From: Candidatus Iainarchaeum sp.
Lineage (GTDB): Archaea; Iainarchaeota; Iainarchaeia; Iainarchaeales; Iainarchaeaceae
Length of the DNA: 30,789 nt
Assembly: GCA_013331625.1 (NCBI GenBank)
Contig: DUGC01000116.1
Coordinates: forward strand, 10,661 to 41,449
Direction of reading: 5' to 3'
Shown here in pieces: positions 23,582-30,789 of this stretch. Position 1 is the first letter of the stretch; each line of letters starts with the position of its first letter. Position numbers and translations under genes: made by a program. The notes under the pieces are model-generated. The model searched no databases. It saw only the letters and a program-made list of their open reading frames with translations, and was not told where the DNA came from.

Positions 23582-23809
23582 TCAGACCCTTATTTCGACA
23601 TTCTGCACGCCAACGAATTTGGAGGTGCTGGGCTCAAGGTCATCGGCCTCAAGGCAAACCCGGATAGCCTCTTTTATCCGCTCCATGACCTGCGCAACTG
23701 TTTTTCCCTGGGTATGGCAGCCCTGTATATCAGGCACTTTTGCAACATACCAGCCATTGCTGTCCTGCTCTATCAGGACCAAAAAGTTGTATGCTTTTTT
23801 TTTCTGCAT
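23582..23809 (-). CDS. hicB: HicB-family antitoxin
   Basis: A 75-residue HicB antitoxin with the partial RNase H-like fold: YNFLVLIEQDSNGWYVAKVP, DIQGCHTQGKTVAQVMERIK, then EAIRVCLEADD. It lacks a C-terminal DNA-binding domain, as short HicB proteins do. It is upstream of hicA, the hicB-hicA order found in many archaea. TGTTTATAAT (23836-23845) is centred about 30 bp before the ATG, so the transcript is probably leaderless. That promoter overlaps the degenerate start of the X pseudogene on the other strand. Confidence 0.9.
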   Translation of the reverse strand: MQKKKAYNFLVLIEQDSNGWYVAKVPDIQGCHTQGKTVAQVMERIKEAIRVCLEADDLEPSTSKFVGVQNVEIRV

Positions 23810-23849
23810 AAAAACACTTTCGCCCTAAGAGCATTATAAACATATCTGC

Positions 23850-24230
23850 ATTCCGAATGGTTCGGCAACCCGATTTGCGAAAGTATTTATTTGGCAAAGG
23901 GCTATTTTTCATCGCAAGACAGCACATGGACTCTATCCAAAAAATTTTCCCAAAGTAGGTTATGCTCGGGCACATACTCCATCTGACACAGCATTCGGCG
24001 GGATCTTGATCTCTGACTTTGCCCGATTGGACAGGCTTTCCGGAGCCATAATCAAAAAAATAAGGCACGCTGATCCGACAATAATTGCTAAAGTGTTAAA
24101 GAGCAGGCTGTTTGCAAAACACGAAAAGCGATTAGTGGAAGCTGCCTGCCCAATAATGTTTAAACTTTGGGAGCGCGGCATTGAAGTAAAGAACAATCCC
24201 CTGAACATCTTTTTTGACATCGAAAGGTAA
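23850..24230 (+). pseudogene. Truncated paralogue of protein X
   Basis: One open frame resembles the last two thirds of the gene at 22577. KVFIWQ near 23880 matches IMFWQ; GLYPKNFPKVGYARAHTPSD matches ALYPKNFPNIGYARVAHPND; FGGILISDF matches FGGVLISDY; and NNPLNIFFDIE matches YNPHNVFFDIE. The frame opens at 23829 without any ATG, the first 70 or so residues are missing, and a stop directly after FFDIER removes the C-terminal 55. It therefore lacks both ends. It is followed by the genuine lonB 3' end, mirroring the first copy. Confidence 0.75.
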
Positions 24231-24251
24231 GCGGCGACGGGCACTACTGTT

Positions 24252-26171
24252 TCACAGCGGGTTCACGGCACCGCCAAGGTCGCGCAGCGAATCAAGCCCG
24301 CCACTCATGAGCTTTTTGAGGTTTGAGAGCAGCTTCACCTTGCGATCGCCCTTTACAAAAGCCGTCTCGAGGACTTCTGCAATGTTTTTCACGGGGATCA
24401 CCTTGATCTTTTTGAGCTGGTCGTCATTTATCACGACATCGCGCAAATTCGAGAAAGGGATTATGACTTCAGTAAAGCCTGCGGCAATAGCCGCGCTGAC
24501 CTTCGCGCTAACCCCGCCTACAGGGAGCACTTCCCCGCGTACACTTAATGATCCTGTCATTGCAAGGTTCTGCTTGACGGGGATGTTTTCAAGCGCCGAA
24601 ACCACCGCGGTCGCGACGCTCACTGAAGCGGAGTCCCCTTCAACGCCGCTATATGACTGCAGGAACTGGATGTGCAAATCGTGCCTTGAAATGTCCTTTC
24701 CTGAAAGCTTCTTTATTATCGCAGAAACATTCTGCACGGCTTCCTTTGCGATCTCCCCGAGCTTCCCTGTAGCAATGAGCTTGCCCTCTGCACTTGACTG
24801 CGCGGGCGCGATCTCCGCTTCGATCGGCATTATCAGGCCCGCATCGCCATCTGCCATCACCGCAAGGCCATTCACGCGCCCCACTGCGGCGCCTTCGTGC
24901 AGATACACATCATAATCCTTCTTCTCATCAATGATCTTGCCAACCATCTGCTGCTCCAATGTTTTTGCAGTCATCTTCGCTTCCAAAACATCCTGCCTCA
25001 AAACATGAGGGTGGTTCTTCTCCTTTGCAATGTCGCCTGCGGCGCGCACAAGGCCGCCGAGGTCGCGCAGCTTTAATGTCAGCTTGTTTTTCCTTCCCGA
25101 GCGGCGCCTTGCCTCAAAAATGATTTCCTTGACGGCATCGATCGAGAACTGCGGGATCTTGCCGTCATTTTTTATCTCCTGCGCGACGAACTGCACTATC
25201 TTGTTGCGGTTCTCCTCATTGTCTTCCATGTCAAGGTTCATGTAAATCTCATAGCCATAGCCGCGTATCCTGCTGCGAAGCGCGGGGTGTACCTTTTCAA
25301 GATCCTCATAATTCCCCGCAGCCACCAAGACAAAATCGCACGGAATCGGGTCGGTGCGCGTCATTGCCCCCGAACTCATCTCGCTCTGGCCTGTTATTGC
25401 ATATTTTTTTTCCTGCATTGCAGTAAGGAGCTCCTGCTGGCTCTTCATGGAAAGCGTGGCAATTTCATCGATGAACAAAACGCCGCCTGAAGCGCGGTGG
25501 ATCATGCCCGGCTCAACACGAAGATGGGGAGGGGTGCCAAGGCCGCCGGATTGCAAGGGATCGTGACGAACGTCACCAAGAAGCGCTCCTGCGCGCGCCC
25601 CTGTTGCCTCAAAGAAGGGCGCAATCTTTTTCCCCGCATTGTTCACAAGCAGCTTTGGGGTGACAACCCCGCCCTTCATGCGCATCTGGCTTCCGAGGGC
25701 AAAGCCCACCATCAAAAAGCCGCCAAGGATCAAAGTTGCCGCATAAACCACATCGGGAATGAACTTGAGGGTCCAGAGCACATAGCTCAAAATGAACCAG
25801 CCAAGCGGGAGAAGAAGGCTGATAAGGCGCATATTGTCATCTTGCGCCCTGCCCTCAAAGCGTGACTGCTCGATAAGCTTCATCCCGTCCCCTGATTTTG
25901 TTGTCTTCACCAAAGGGTTGTTCGGGTCATCGTCATTTGGAAAAATAAGGATATCGACAAGGCGCTGCACGGGCATGATCTCGGACATTGCCTTTGCAAG
26001 CATCGATTTTCCGGTACCCGGAAGGCCTACCAAAAGCACATTCCTGCGCTGGATTGCGGCCTTGCGGATGAGTTCAACGCTCCTCTCCTGCCCCACTATC
26101 TGCTCGAGCAAAAGCTTTGGCACCGGGACCTCCTTTGTGGAAGCGAGCCTGAGAAAATCAGTGATGGCCAT
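24252..26171 (-). CDS. lonB: Archaeal membrane-anchored Lon protease (LonB)
   Basis: A 639-residue ATP-dependent protease of normal archaeal LonB size. Walker A is GLPGTGKS at 49-56 and Walker B is VLFIDEI at 231-237. Two TM helices (about 115-135 and 139-159) are inserted in the AAA domain, anchoring the protease to the membrane as in all archaeal LonB. The C-terminal protease domain has the catalytic dyad Ser514 ([10 protein letters not shown]) and Lys557 ([10 protein letters not shown]). It degrades misfolded and regulatory proteins at the membrane. CATTTAATTG at about 26198-26207 probably provides a leaderless start. Its last 13 codons are duplicated at 23299-23336. Confidence 0.96.
   Translation of the reverse strand: MAITDFLRLASTKEVPVPKLLLEQIVGQERSVELIRKAAIQRRNVLLVGLPGTGKSMLAKAMSEIMPVQRLVDILIFPNDDDPNNPLVKTTKSGDGMKLIEQSRFEGRAQDDNMRLISLLLPLGWFILSYVLWTLKFIPDVVYAATLILGGFLMVGFALGSQMRMKGGVVTPKLLVNNAGKKIAPFFEATGARAGALLGDVRHDPLQSGGLGTPPHLRVEPGMIHRASGGVLFIDEIATLSMKSQQELLTAMQEKKYAITGQSEMSSGAMTRTDPIPCDFVLVAAGNYEDLEKVHPALRSRIRGYGYEIYMNLDMEDNEENRNKIVQFVAQEIKNDGKIPQFSIDAVKEIIFEARRRSGRKNKLTLKLRDLGGLVRAAGDIAKEKNHPHVLRQDVLEAKMTAKTLEQQMVGKIIDEKKDYDVYLHEGAAVGRVNGLAVMADGDAGLIMPIEAEIAPAQSSAEGKLIATGKLGEIAKEAVQNVSAIIKKLSGKDISRHDLHIQFLQSYSGVEGDSASVSVATAVVSALENIPVKQNLAMTGSLSVRGEVLPVGGVSAKVSAAIAAGFTEVIIPFSNLRDVVINDDQLKKIKVIPVKNIAEVLETAFVKGDRKVKLLSNLKKLMSGGLDSLRDLGGAVNPL
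24256..24293 (-). repeat. lonB 3' end, partner of the orphan repeat
   Basis: The genuine lonB C-terminal codons, duplicated 957 bp away at 23299-23336 in the same orientation. The two copies flank the hicBA operon and the X pseudogene. Confidence 0.8.
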
Positions 26172-26286
26172 AATATACTAAACAGGAAGAAAGCAATTAA
26201 ATGTATGTATCAGGAGTGTTAATTGGCTAAGGAAAACAAAAGGCGGAAACGAAATGTTAAATAGGCAGCACTTCCCAATTATGTGA

Positions 26287-26940
26287 ATGGGCTTCAATGA
26301 AAACTGGGCAATAAAGCTCACAGCCATGATGGCCGGCATTTTTTTCCTGCAAATGCTCTTCCCCGTGGTTACGGACCTATTTGTCCTCGATGCAACCAAC
26401 ATCCTCTATCGGCCCTGGACGATTGTGACAAGCATATTCCTCCACGCTGACCTGACACACATCCTCTTCAACGGCTTTGCACTCGTGCTCTTCGGCTCGA
26501 TCCTTGAAAACATCATCGGGAGCAGGAAATTCCTCATTTACTTCTTCGTCACAGGGATTGCCGCATCCATTGTTTTTATCCTTGGCATCCCGATCATCCA
26601 GGCGGTGCAGGGCGAATCGGCAACAGCCGCACTGGGCGCATCAGGGGCAATATTCGGGGTTATGGGAATCCTTGCCGTGCTGCGGCCCAACATGATAATC
26701 TATTTGGGCTTTTTCCCCGTACCCATGTGGCTTGCCGCAATAATCTGGGCAGGGCAGGATTTCCTGGGGATTTTCATCCCGGACAATATTGCAAACTTTG
26801 CCCACCTCGGGGGGCTTTTCCTCGGGATAATAATCGGCCTTTCCCTCACAGGCGGAAAAATTGAGATCGGGAGGAAAAAATCAAGTGCAAATGTGCTGAG
26901 CGAGGAAGAGATCTCAAGCTGGGAACGGGAAAGGCTCTGA
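26287..26940 (+). CDS. Rhomboid-family intramembrane serine protease
   Basis: A 217-residue protein with six predicted TM helices, the minimal rhomboid core. The catalytic dyad is Ser119 in GASGAIFG and His173 in NFAHLGG. The oxyanion and structural motif HADLTHILFNGF has His53, His58 and Asn62. A polar C-terminal tail (about 190-217) extends into the cytoplasm. Rhomboids cleave TM segments of membrane proteins. TGTTAAATAG at about 26256-26265 is centred about 26 bp before the ATG. The gene is divergent from lonB and is followed by a hairpin-T tract. Confidence 0.93.
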   Translation: MGFNENWAIKLTAMMAGIFFLQMLFPVVTDLFVLDATNILYRPWTIVTSIFLHADLTHILFNGFALVLFGSILENIIGSRKFLIYFFVTGIAASIVFILGIPIIQAVQGESATAALGASGAIFGVMGILAVLRPNMIIYLGFFPVPMWLAAIIWAGQDFLGIFIPDNIANFAHLGGLFLGIIIGLSLTGGKIEIGRKKSSANVLSEEEISSWERERL

Positions 26941-26955
26941 AGGGGCGCATCTTAA

Positions 26956-26982
26956 TGTGCAGCCTGCCGCTGGCACATTTTT
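26956..26982 (+). terminator. Hairpin and T-tract after the rhomboid gene
   Basis: TGTGC-AGC pairs with GCT-GCACA with one bulged G, followed by five Ts. The same T-rich run (TTTTTATT) is placed about 26 bp before the RNase Z ATG, so it may also act as that gene's TATA region. Confidence 0.5.
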
Positions 26983-27007
26983 ATTCCCTACCCCCTTTAT
27001 TACTTTC

Positions 27008-27922
27008 ATGAGCGATTCGATAAAAATAGTTTTTCTGGGAACCAGCGCGAGCGTCCCCACAAAGGAGAGGAACCTCTCAAGCATAGCATTGCGCTATGGG
27101 GGGGAATGGCTCTTGTTCGATGCGCCCGAAGGCACGCAGAGGCAGATGATGAAGGCAAGGACGAGCTACCTCAAGATCAACCACCTTTTCATCTCACATT
27201 TCCACGCAGACCATTTTTTGGGCCTTGCAGGGCTTCTTGCGACAATGAACATCCACGGCCGCGACTGGCCGCTTACAATATATGGCCCAAAAGGCATAGC
27301 GCAAGCCGTCAGGACCTCGCTTGACCTTGCAATGCTCGCCCCGGGTTTTGAGATAAGGTGCGTGCAGGCAAGGAAAGGGACAGTGCTTGAGCATGAGAAA
27401 TTTTCAATCGAGGCCGTGCCGCTTGACCATGAAGTCGAATGCTTTGGGTATGTTTTCAGGGAAAATGACAAGCCGGGTGAATTCAACCGCGCGAAGGCAC
27501 TTGAGCTGGGGATACCCATCGGGCCGATGTTTAGCGAGCTGCAGAAAGGGAGAAAAGTGAAGGTTGACGGCAGGACAATAAAGCCGGAAGATGTCATTGA
27601 CCGCTCGAAGGGAAGGGCGGGAAGGAAAGTGGCCATCATTTTCGACACGCTCCCCTCAAGGGATTACTACAAGGCGGTTGAAGGCGCGGATATCCTCATA
27701 CATGAATCGTCATTCCTTGAGGACATGAAAGCGCGCGCAAAAGAGACAATGCACTCGACCGCGCTCGATGCGGCAAAGGTCGCAAAGGAAACGGGGTGCA
27801 AAAAGCTCGTGCTCTTCCACCTGAGCGCGCGGCACAAGGAGGACGAAAGGTTCGAGAACGAGGCGCGGTCGGAATTTGGCAATGTCGTTGTGGCGAAGGA
27901 CCTGCTGGAAATCGATTTGTAG
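27008..27922 (+). CDS. rnz: Ribonuclease Z (tRNA 3' processing)
   Basis: A 304-residue metallo-beta-lactamase-fold enzyme that cleaves the 3' trailer of tRNA precursors. The metal motif is complete: SHFHADH at 63-69. Start-of-family motifs are FLGTSASVPTKERNLSS and FDAPEGTQRQ. The second half has PLDHEVECFGYVF, IFDTLPSRDY, ILIHESSFLEDM and LVLFHLSARH. The insert at about 150-215 matches the RNase Z exosite arm region. I chose the ATG at 27008 because family homology begins there and a T/A-rich box lies 26 bp upstream; an earlier in-frame ATG would add about 17 unrelated residues. Confidence 0.94.
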   Translation: MSDSIKIVFLGTSASVPTKERNLSSIALRYGGEWLLFDAPEGTQRQMMKARTSYLKINHLFISHFHADHFLGLAGLLATMNIHGRDWPLTIYGPKGIAQAVRTSLDLAMLAPGFEIRCVQARKGTVLEHEKFSIEAVPLDHEVECFGYVFRENDKPGEFNRAKALELGIPIGPMFSELQKGRKVKVDGRTIKPEDVIDRSKGRAGRKVAIIFDTLPSRDYYKAVEGADILIHESSFLEDMKARAKETMHSTALDAAKVAKETGCKKLVLFHLSARHKEDERFENEARSEFGNVVVAKDLLEIDL

Positions 27923-28302
27923 GAGCGTTCAGCATGGCAGCGCCCATTAACTTCAAGATATGCTATTTATAACTCAAAGGACTGCAGCCGCATAGCTGTT
28001 TTGCCGCAGATCAATTAATTGCATATTATATTCAGCCCCAATAAAGGGGGGCTGTTTTCGGCGTATAATGTCAAGTACAGGAAAATTGGAGCAAGGGACG
28101 GGAAGCTTACCTGAAAGCACAATGCGGAGAAACTCCATGCATTGCTTTTTTTGATAGGGGGGCGCTGGCCCGGAAAGTGTATATTGGCAAAGAGCAGAAA
28201 GCGGAGCTTGCAGGAAACGCCAGGGGCATACCTGCCAAAACACGGCATGGAAAACCCAAAGCATAAAATTTTATTATAAAGGCGGCATATTCAATTGTCT
28301 TT
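27923..28302. other. Gene-poor stretch with possible gene remnants
   Basis: This 380-bp gap separates rnz from the nucleotidyltransferase. It holds two plus-strand open stretches in different frames that may be pieces of a lost gene. Frame one (28019-28114) contains NKGGLFSAYNVKYRKIGARD. Frame two (28069-28266) contains CIAFFDRGALARKVYIGKEQ. I see no RNA gene. TTTATTATA at about 28271-28279 is probably the promoter for the gene at 28303. Confidence 0.3.
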
Positions 28303-29031
28303 ATGCAGGCAGTCATTTTGTGTGCGGGAAGCGGGATAAGGCTGCGGCCTATCACCGATACGATACCAAAATGCATGGCGGAGCTAAAGGGCAGGCCCAT
28401 GCTTGAGCGCGTGCTCGAGCACATCATCAATGCAGGCATTGACGAGGTCCACCTTATCGTAGGTTACAAGAGGGAAATAATCGAGGACCATTTCGGCCCC
28501 GAGTTCAACGGAACAAAGCTCAATTATTTTGTCCAGCAGGAGCCAAAAGGCACTGCGCACGCAGTGAGCCTGTGCAAAGATTACATCAAGGGCCAGTTCC
28601 TCATAGCAAATGCGGACGTGCTTGCAAGCAAAAATGATTACAGGTCAATTGCAAGGAGTGATGCAAGCGAGGAATTTGACGGCCTGCTGCTCGCGCGCAA
28701 AGTGGATGACCCGTGGAGGTTTGGAGTGCTGAAAACCGACAACGGGGCGGTCACTGACATTGTGGAAAAGCCAAACCCGGGCAAAGAGCCAAGCAACCTC
28801 ATCAATGCGGGGATTTACAGGTTCAGGAAAGATTTCATGGACGCGGTGATGCAGACCAAGATATCTGCGCGCGGGGAATATGAGATAGTCGATTCAATAA
28901 GGAACTACATCGCAACGGGAAAGCGTGTCGAGTACAAGGCGATGCAGGACATATGCATTGACATAGCAAGCGTTGAGGACCTCAAAGCTGCAAACGAGAT
29001 GCCTGAACTGCAATTCCCCAAACCTGAATAA
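28303..29031 (+). CDS. Sugar-phosphate nucleotidyltransferase
   Basis: A 242-residue enzyme of the NTP_transferase family (glucose-1-phosphate thymidylyltransferase/GalU-like). It would join a sugar 1-phosphate to an NTP to make an NDP-sugar for glycan synthesis. The nucleotide-binding signature is AGSGIRLRPITDTIPK at 8-23 with Lys23. Other motifs are QQEPKGTAHAV, FLIANADVL (metal-binding Asp), VTDIVEKPNPG and LINAGIYRF. It lacks the left-handed helix domain of bifunctional GlmU-like relatives. The substrate sugar cannot be told. A role in S-layer or lipid glycosylation is plausible in an archaeon with a glycosylatable S-layer. Confidence 0.82.
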   Translation: MQAVILCAGSGIRLRPITDTIPKCMAELKGRPMLERVLEHIINAGIDEVHLIVGYKREIIEDHFGPEFNGTKLNYFVQQEPKGTAHAVSLCKDYIKGQFLIANADVLASKNDYRSIARSDASEEFDGLLLARKVDDPWRFGVLKTDNGAVTDIVEKPNPGKEPSNLINAGIYRFRKDFMDAVMQTKISARGEYEIVDSIRNYIATGKRVEYKAMQDICIDIASVEDLKAANEMPELQFPKPE

Positions 29032-29066
29032 AGTAACCGTAATTTACAGGAAATTGATGCGGATTT

Positions 29067-29753
29067 TCAAGGAGTCCGGAATACCTGCCCGGGCTTGAGT
29101 ATCACAGGCACTGTCTTGAGTATGCTCTTTTCTATCCGGCTCTTGAAATCGTTCGGGTCGACTGCTATCTGCTCAAAGGAATTATAGTGCATGGGGATGA
29201 CAAACTTGGGTTTCATGGTCTTTGTGGCACGCACCGCATCGATCACATCCATCGTGGAGCTGCCCCCTATAGGCAGGATTGCGACATCGCTCTTTATCTC
29301 GGAAAACGAATCCATGAGCGCCGTGTTGCCGGCAAAAAAGAGCGACTCTCCATCCTTTGAAAAGCAGAAACCCAGAGGATAGAATGAATTGGGATAATGC
29401 GCGCCCTTCACTGAAATGTTCACGCCCCGCAGGATAAAATTTTCCCCGACCTTTACTGCATGCTTGAGGCTTGAGGGGATTTTCAGCTCATTGAGCACGG
29501 ACTCGTGGGCAACAACCATTGCATTATCGCGCGCTGCTATCAGCTCGACGAACTTCCTGTCAAAATGGTCAAAGTGCTCATTGCTCACGCAGATGAAATC
29601 CACCTTGTTGATCTTCCCCATCTCAGCCGGGCACCTCATGTTCAGCCTCACGCTGCACTCCCCCGCTGGCACTTCCAGGAACGGGTCGAGCAGGAAACTC
29701 ACATTGGAAAAAGAAACTTTGAAAAAAGAATGCCAGACAAACTGAATCTTCAT
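29067..29753 (-). CDS. UPF0173-like MBL-fold protein, altered metal site
   Basis: A 228-residue protein of the UPF0173/UlaG-like metallo-beta-lactamase group. The start fits the family (MKIQFVWHSFFKV, FLLDPFL). The HxHxDH motif reads SNEHFDH at 57-63, so the first His is Asn58. The usual GDT reads GNT at 142-144, so the bridging Asp is Asn143. His60, Asp62, His63, His119 (GAHYPN) and the PMHY His remain. Metal binding is therefore reduced or changed, and hydrolase activity is doubtful. I chose the ATG at 29753; the longer in-frame start at 29831 would run through the likely TATA box (TTAATATATT, about 29786-29795). Confidence 0.78.
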   Translation of the reverse strand: MKIQFVWHSFFKVSFSNVSFLLDPFLEVPAGECSVRLNMRCPAEMGKINKVDFICVSNEHFDHFDRKFVELIAARDNAMVVAHESVLNELKIPSSLKHAVKVGENFILRGVNISVKGAHYPNSFYPLGFCFSKDGESLFFAGNTALMDSFSEIKSDVAILPIGGSSTMDVIDAVRATKTMKPKFVIPMHYNSFEQIAVDPNDFKSRIEKSILKTVPVILKPGQVFRTP

Positions 29754-29869
29754 GGTTCCACTAGAGATAGAAGATGGCGGGAATATATTAATGTTAGTGC
29801 CATTGATCAGGCCGGCACCAGAAAGGGACAAACCAAAGCATTTAATTTAATTAGCGGATAAGTAATTAC

Positions 29870-30655
29870 ATGTTTATGAAAAAGGGGCTTGTGGTAATTG
29901 CGCTGCTTTGCATCTGCATCAGCGTGCAGGCCATAAAAGTGCAGGGCGTTGACATTACGGTCAGAATCGATTCGCAGGGGAATGCCGTTGTGGCGGAGAA
30001 CTATGCGCTGCAGTTCTCAAGCCCCTTTGAATTTGAGGATTTCAAAAATACGGTGCGCGACAACTCCGCAAGCCTTTTTGCATGGCAGGCAGACTACGAT
30101 TTTTTCTACCCGCATTTTGCAGGCATTTCAGGCAACAACCTGAGCTCCTCAAGCATCACATTTGACGAGGCATCGAAGGTGCTCTCCTTGGAATACAGCC
30201 TTGCCGACAGGTTTGCGCGGCTTGTAAAACAGGAACAGAGGACCGATGTCTACAAAGTCGAGGACAACCGCTGGGCGGCATTCAACGAGAGCGGGATCAT
30301 AGTCATACCTGAGAACACGGCGATAAGGATCATTGTCCCGCAGAATGCGCAGATAAATTCGCAGTTGCTGCCGGAAAAAGTGCAGCTTGTGAACAACTCG
30401 CAAGCGCTCCTGCGCGGGCTACAGAGCAACTCCATAACAATACAATACAGCATTTTCAAGCCCATTGCAAGCAACAACCTCATTCCCGGCATTGCCGACA
30501 TCTACCTCGCGATACCTATTCTTGCCTTAGCACTTGTTGCAATTTATGTGAGAAGGGAAAAAATCGAAAAGCAGATTGAGGACTACCTTGTAAAGCACTC
30601 CGAGATAAAGTCAAGGCCTCAGGAAGAGGACTTTGTGCTCGAGATTGAGAAGTGA
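29870..30655 (+). CDS. Secreted membrane-anchored protein, unknown
   Basis: A 261-residue protein with a signal peptide (KKGLVVIALLCICISVQA), an extracellular beta-rich domain of about 180 residues, one TM helix near 210-228 (IADIYLAIPILALALVAIYV) and a charged cytoplasmic tail ending DFVLEIEK. The external part has VDITVRIDSQGNAVVAENYA, the opening beta-strand pattern of several archaeal surface proteins. I do not recognise a named family. The ATG at 29870 is followed by a second ATG two codons later, which is equally plausible. ATTTAATTTA at about 29840-29849 is the likely promoter. Confidence 0.65.
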   Translation: MFMKKGLVVIALLCICISVQAIKVQGVDITVRIDSQGNAVVAENYALQFSSPFEFEDFKNTVRDNSASLFAWQADYDFFYPHFAGISGNNLSSSSITFDEASKVLSLEYSLADRFARLVKQEQRTDVYKVEDNRWAAFNESGIIVIPENTAIRIIVPQNAQINSQLLPEKVQLVNNSQALLRGLQSNSITIQYSIFKPIASNNLIPGIADIYLAIPILALALVAIYVRREKIEKQIEDYLVKHSEIKSRPQEEDFVLEIEK

Positions 30656-30683
30656 CGTCACAATCCCGTCAACGGAAATGAAG

Positions 30684-30728
30684 CCAACCACTACCAACGA
30701 CTAAAGCCGTTGGCCTGCTTCGGGTTGG
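30684..30728 (+). other. Nested inverted repeats, possible IS200/IS605-type end
   Basis: An inner hairpin (CCAACG 30694-30699 with CGTTGG 30708-30713, loop containing CTAAAG) is enclosed by an outer pair (CCAACC 30684-30689 with GGTTGG 30723-30728). Nested stem-loops with a CTAAAG-like loop resemble the subterminal ends of IS200/IS605-family elements. No transposase gene is in the window. It could instead be a structured 3' UTR or terminator of the preceding gene. Confidence 0.35.
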
Positions 30729-30789
30729 TGAAATTCATGGATTAATGGTAAACCTTGAAAAATACCGTAAAACGACCCGCCCCTAAAAG

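Noticed and set aside
23876..23900. A second copy of the protein X promoter (AAAGTATTTAT)
   Set aside because: In the pseudogene frame these bases encode KVFIWQ, aligning with the internal IMFWQ of X, so the match to the X promoter is coincidence.
27974..28264. Minus-strand ORFs in the gap after rnz
   Set aside because: Composition and lack of start signals suggest chance; the plus-strand fragments look more protein-like, though also uncertain.
1..30789. CRISPR array, rRNA or tRNA genes
   Set aside because: No regularly spaced repeats and no cloverleaf or rRNA-like sequence were seen in any intergenic gap.

Overview
The window is archaeal. It encodes an S-layer glycoprotein, both archaeal/eukaryotic-type primase subunits (PriS, PriL), a GINS subunit, two PCNA sliding clamps, aIF2-alpha, ribosomal protein S27e, RNA polymerase subunit Rpo11, the exosome subunit Csl4, a PAC2 proteasome-assembly chaperone, endonuclease Q, a membrane-anchored LonB protease and a Sec11-type signal peptidase with a Ser/His/Asp active site. 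Many genes have a TATA-like box about 25-35 bp before the start codon, as in archaea with largely leaderless transcripts. The gene set and the methanococcal-type S-layer domains suggest a small-genome euryarchaeal or DPANN-like lineage. The sequence alone does not settle the phylum.

Layout. 1-3157 (-): a large S-layer protein, open at the left edge, with a TATA box and a 5'-UTR hairpin. 3496-4919: a winged-helix-like protein (-) and a small TM-helix membrane protein (+). 5044-6633 (+): endonuclease Q and a small basic protein. 6655-14493, mostly (-): the information-processing cluster, in transcription order PCNA2, DUF4396-like membrane protein, [rpiB on +], PCNA1, PriL, a 14-codon Lys-rich micro-ORF, PriS, GINS, S27e, aIF2-alpha, PAC2. 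14557-16566 (-): signal peptidase, a hypothetical protein, Rpo11 and Csl4. 16650-18689 (+): a SpoIIM/DUF95 membrane protein and a wHTH-nucleotidyltransferase/HEPN pair with a perfect palindrome upstream. 18715-20166: a decayed zone with a frameshifted membrane protein gene (-) and a frameshifted two-module Lrp/AsnC regulator (+). 20187-22512: a stomatin/prohibitin-like protein (-) and a DUF373 membrane protein (+).

22577-26171 is the most unusual part. A gene of unknown function (X) and the 3' tail of lonB occur twice, and a HicB-HicA toxin-antitoxin pair sits between the copies. The second X is a start-less pseudogene. The first lon tail is an orphan whose differences from the real one are all synonymous. 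26287-30655 holds a rhomboid protease, RNase Z, a sugar-nucleotidyltransferase-like enzyme, a metallo-beta-lactamase-fold protein that has lost two metal ligands, and a membrane-anchored secreted protein. The right edge has nested hairpins resembling IS200/IS605-type ends.

How the genes fit together. The primase, GINS, PCNA and EndoQ genes form a replication/repair neighbourhood; EndoQ ends in a PCNA-interacting (PIP-like) motif. S27e, aIF2-alpha, Rpo11, Csl4 and RNase Z serve translation, transcription and RNA processing. LonB, rhomboid, signal peptidase, PAC2 and the SPFH protein point to membrane and protein quality control. I saw no rRNA, tRNA or CRISPR array.
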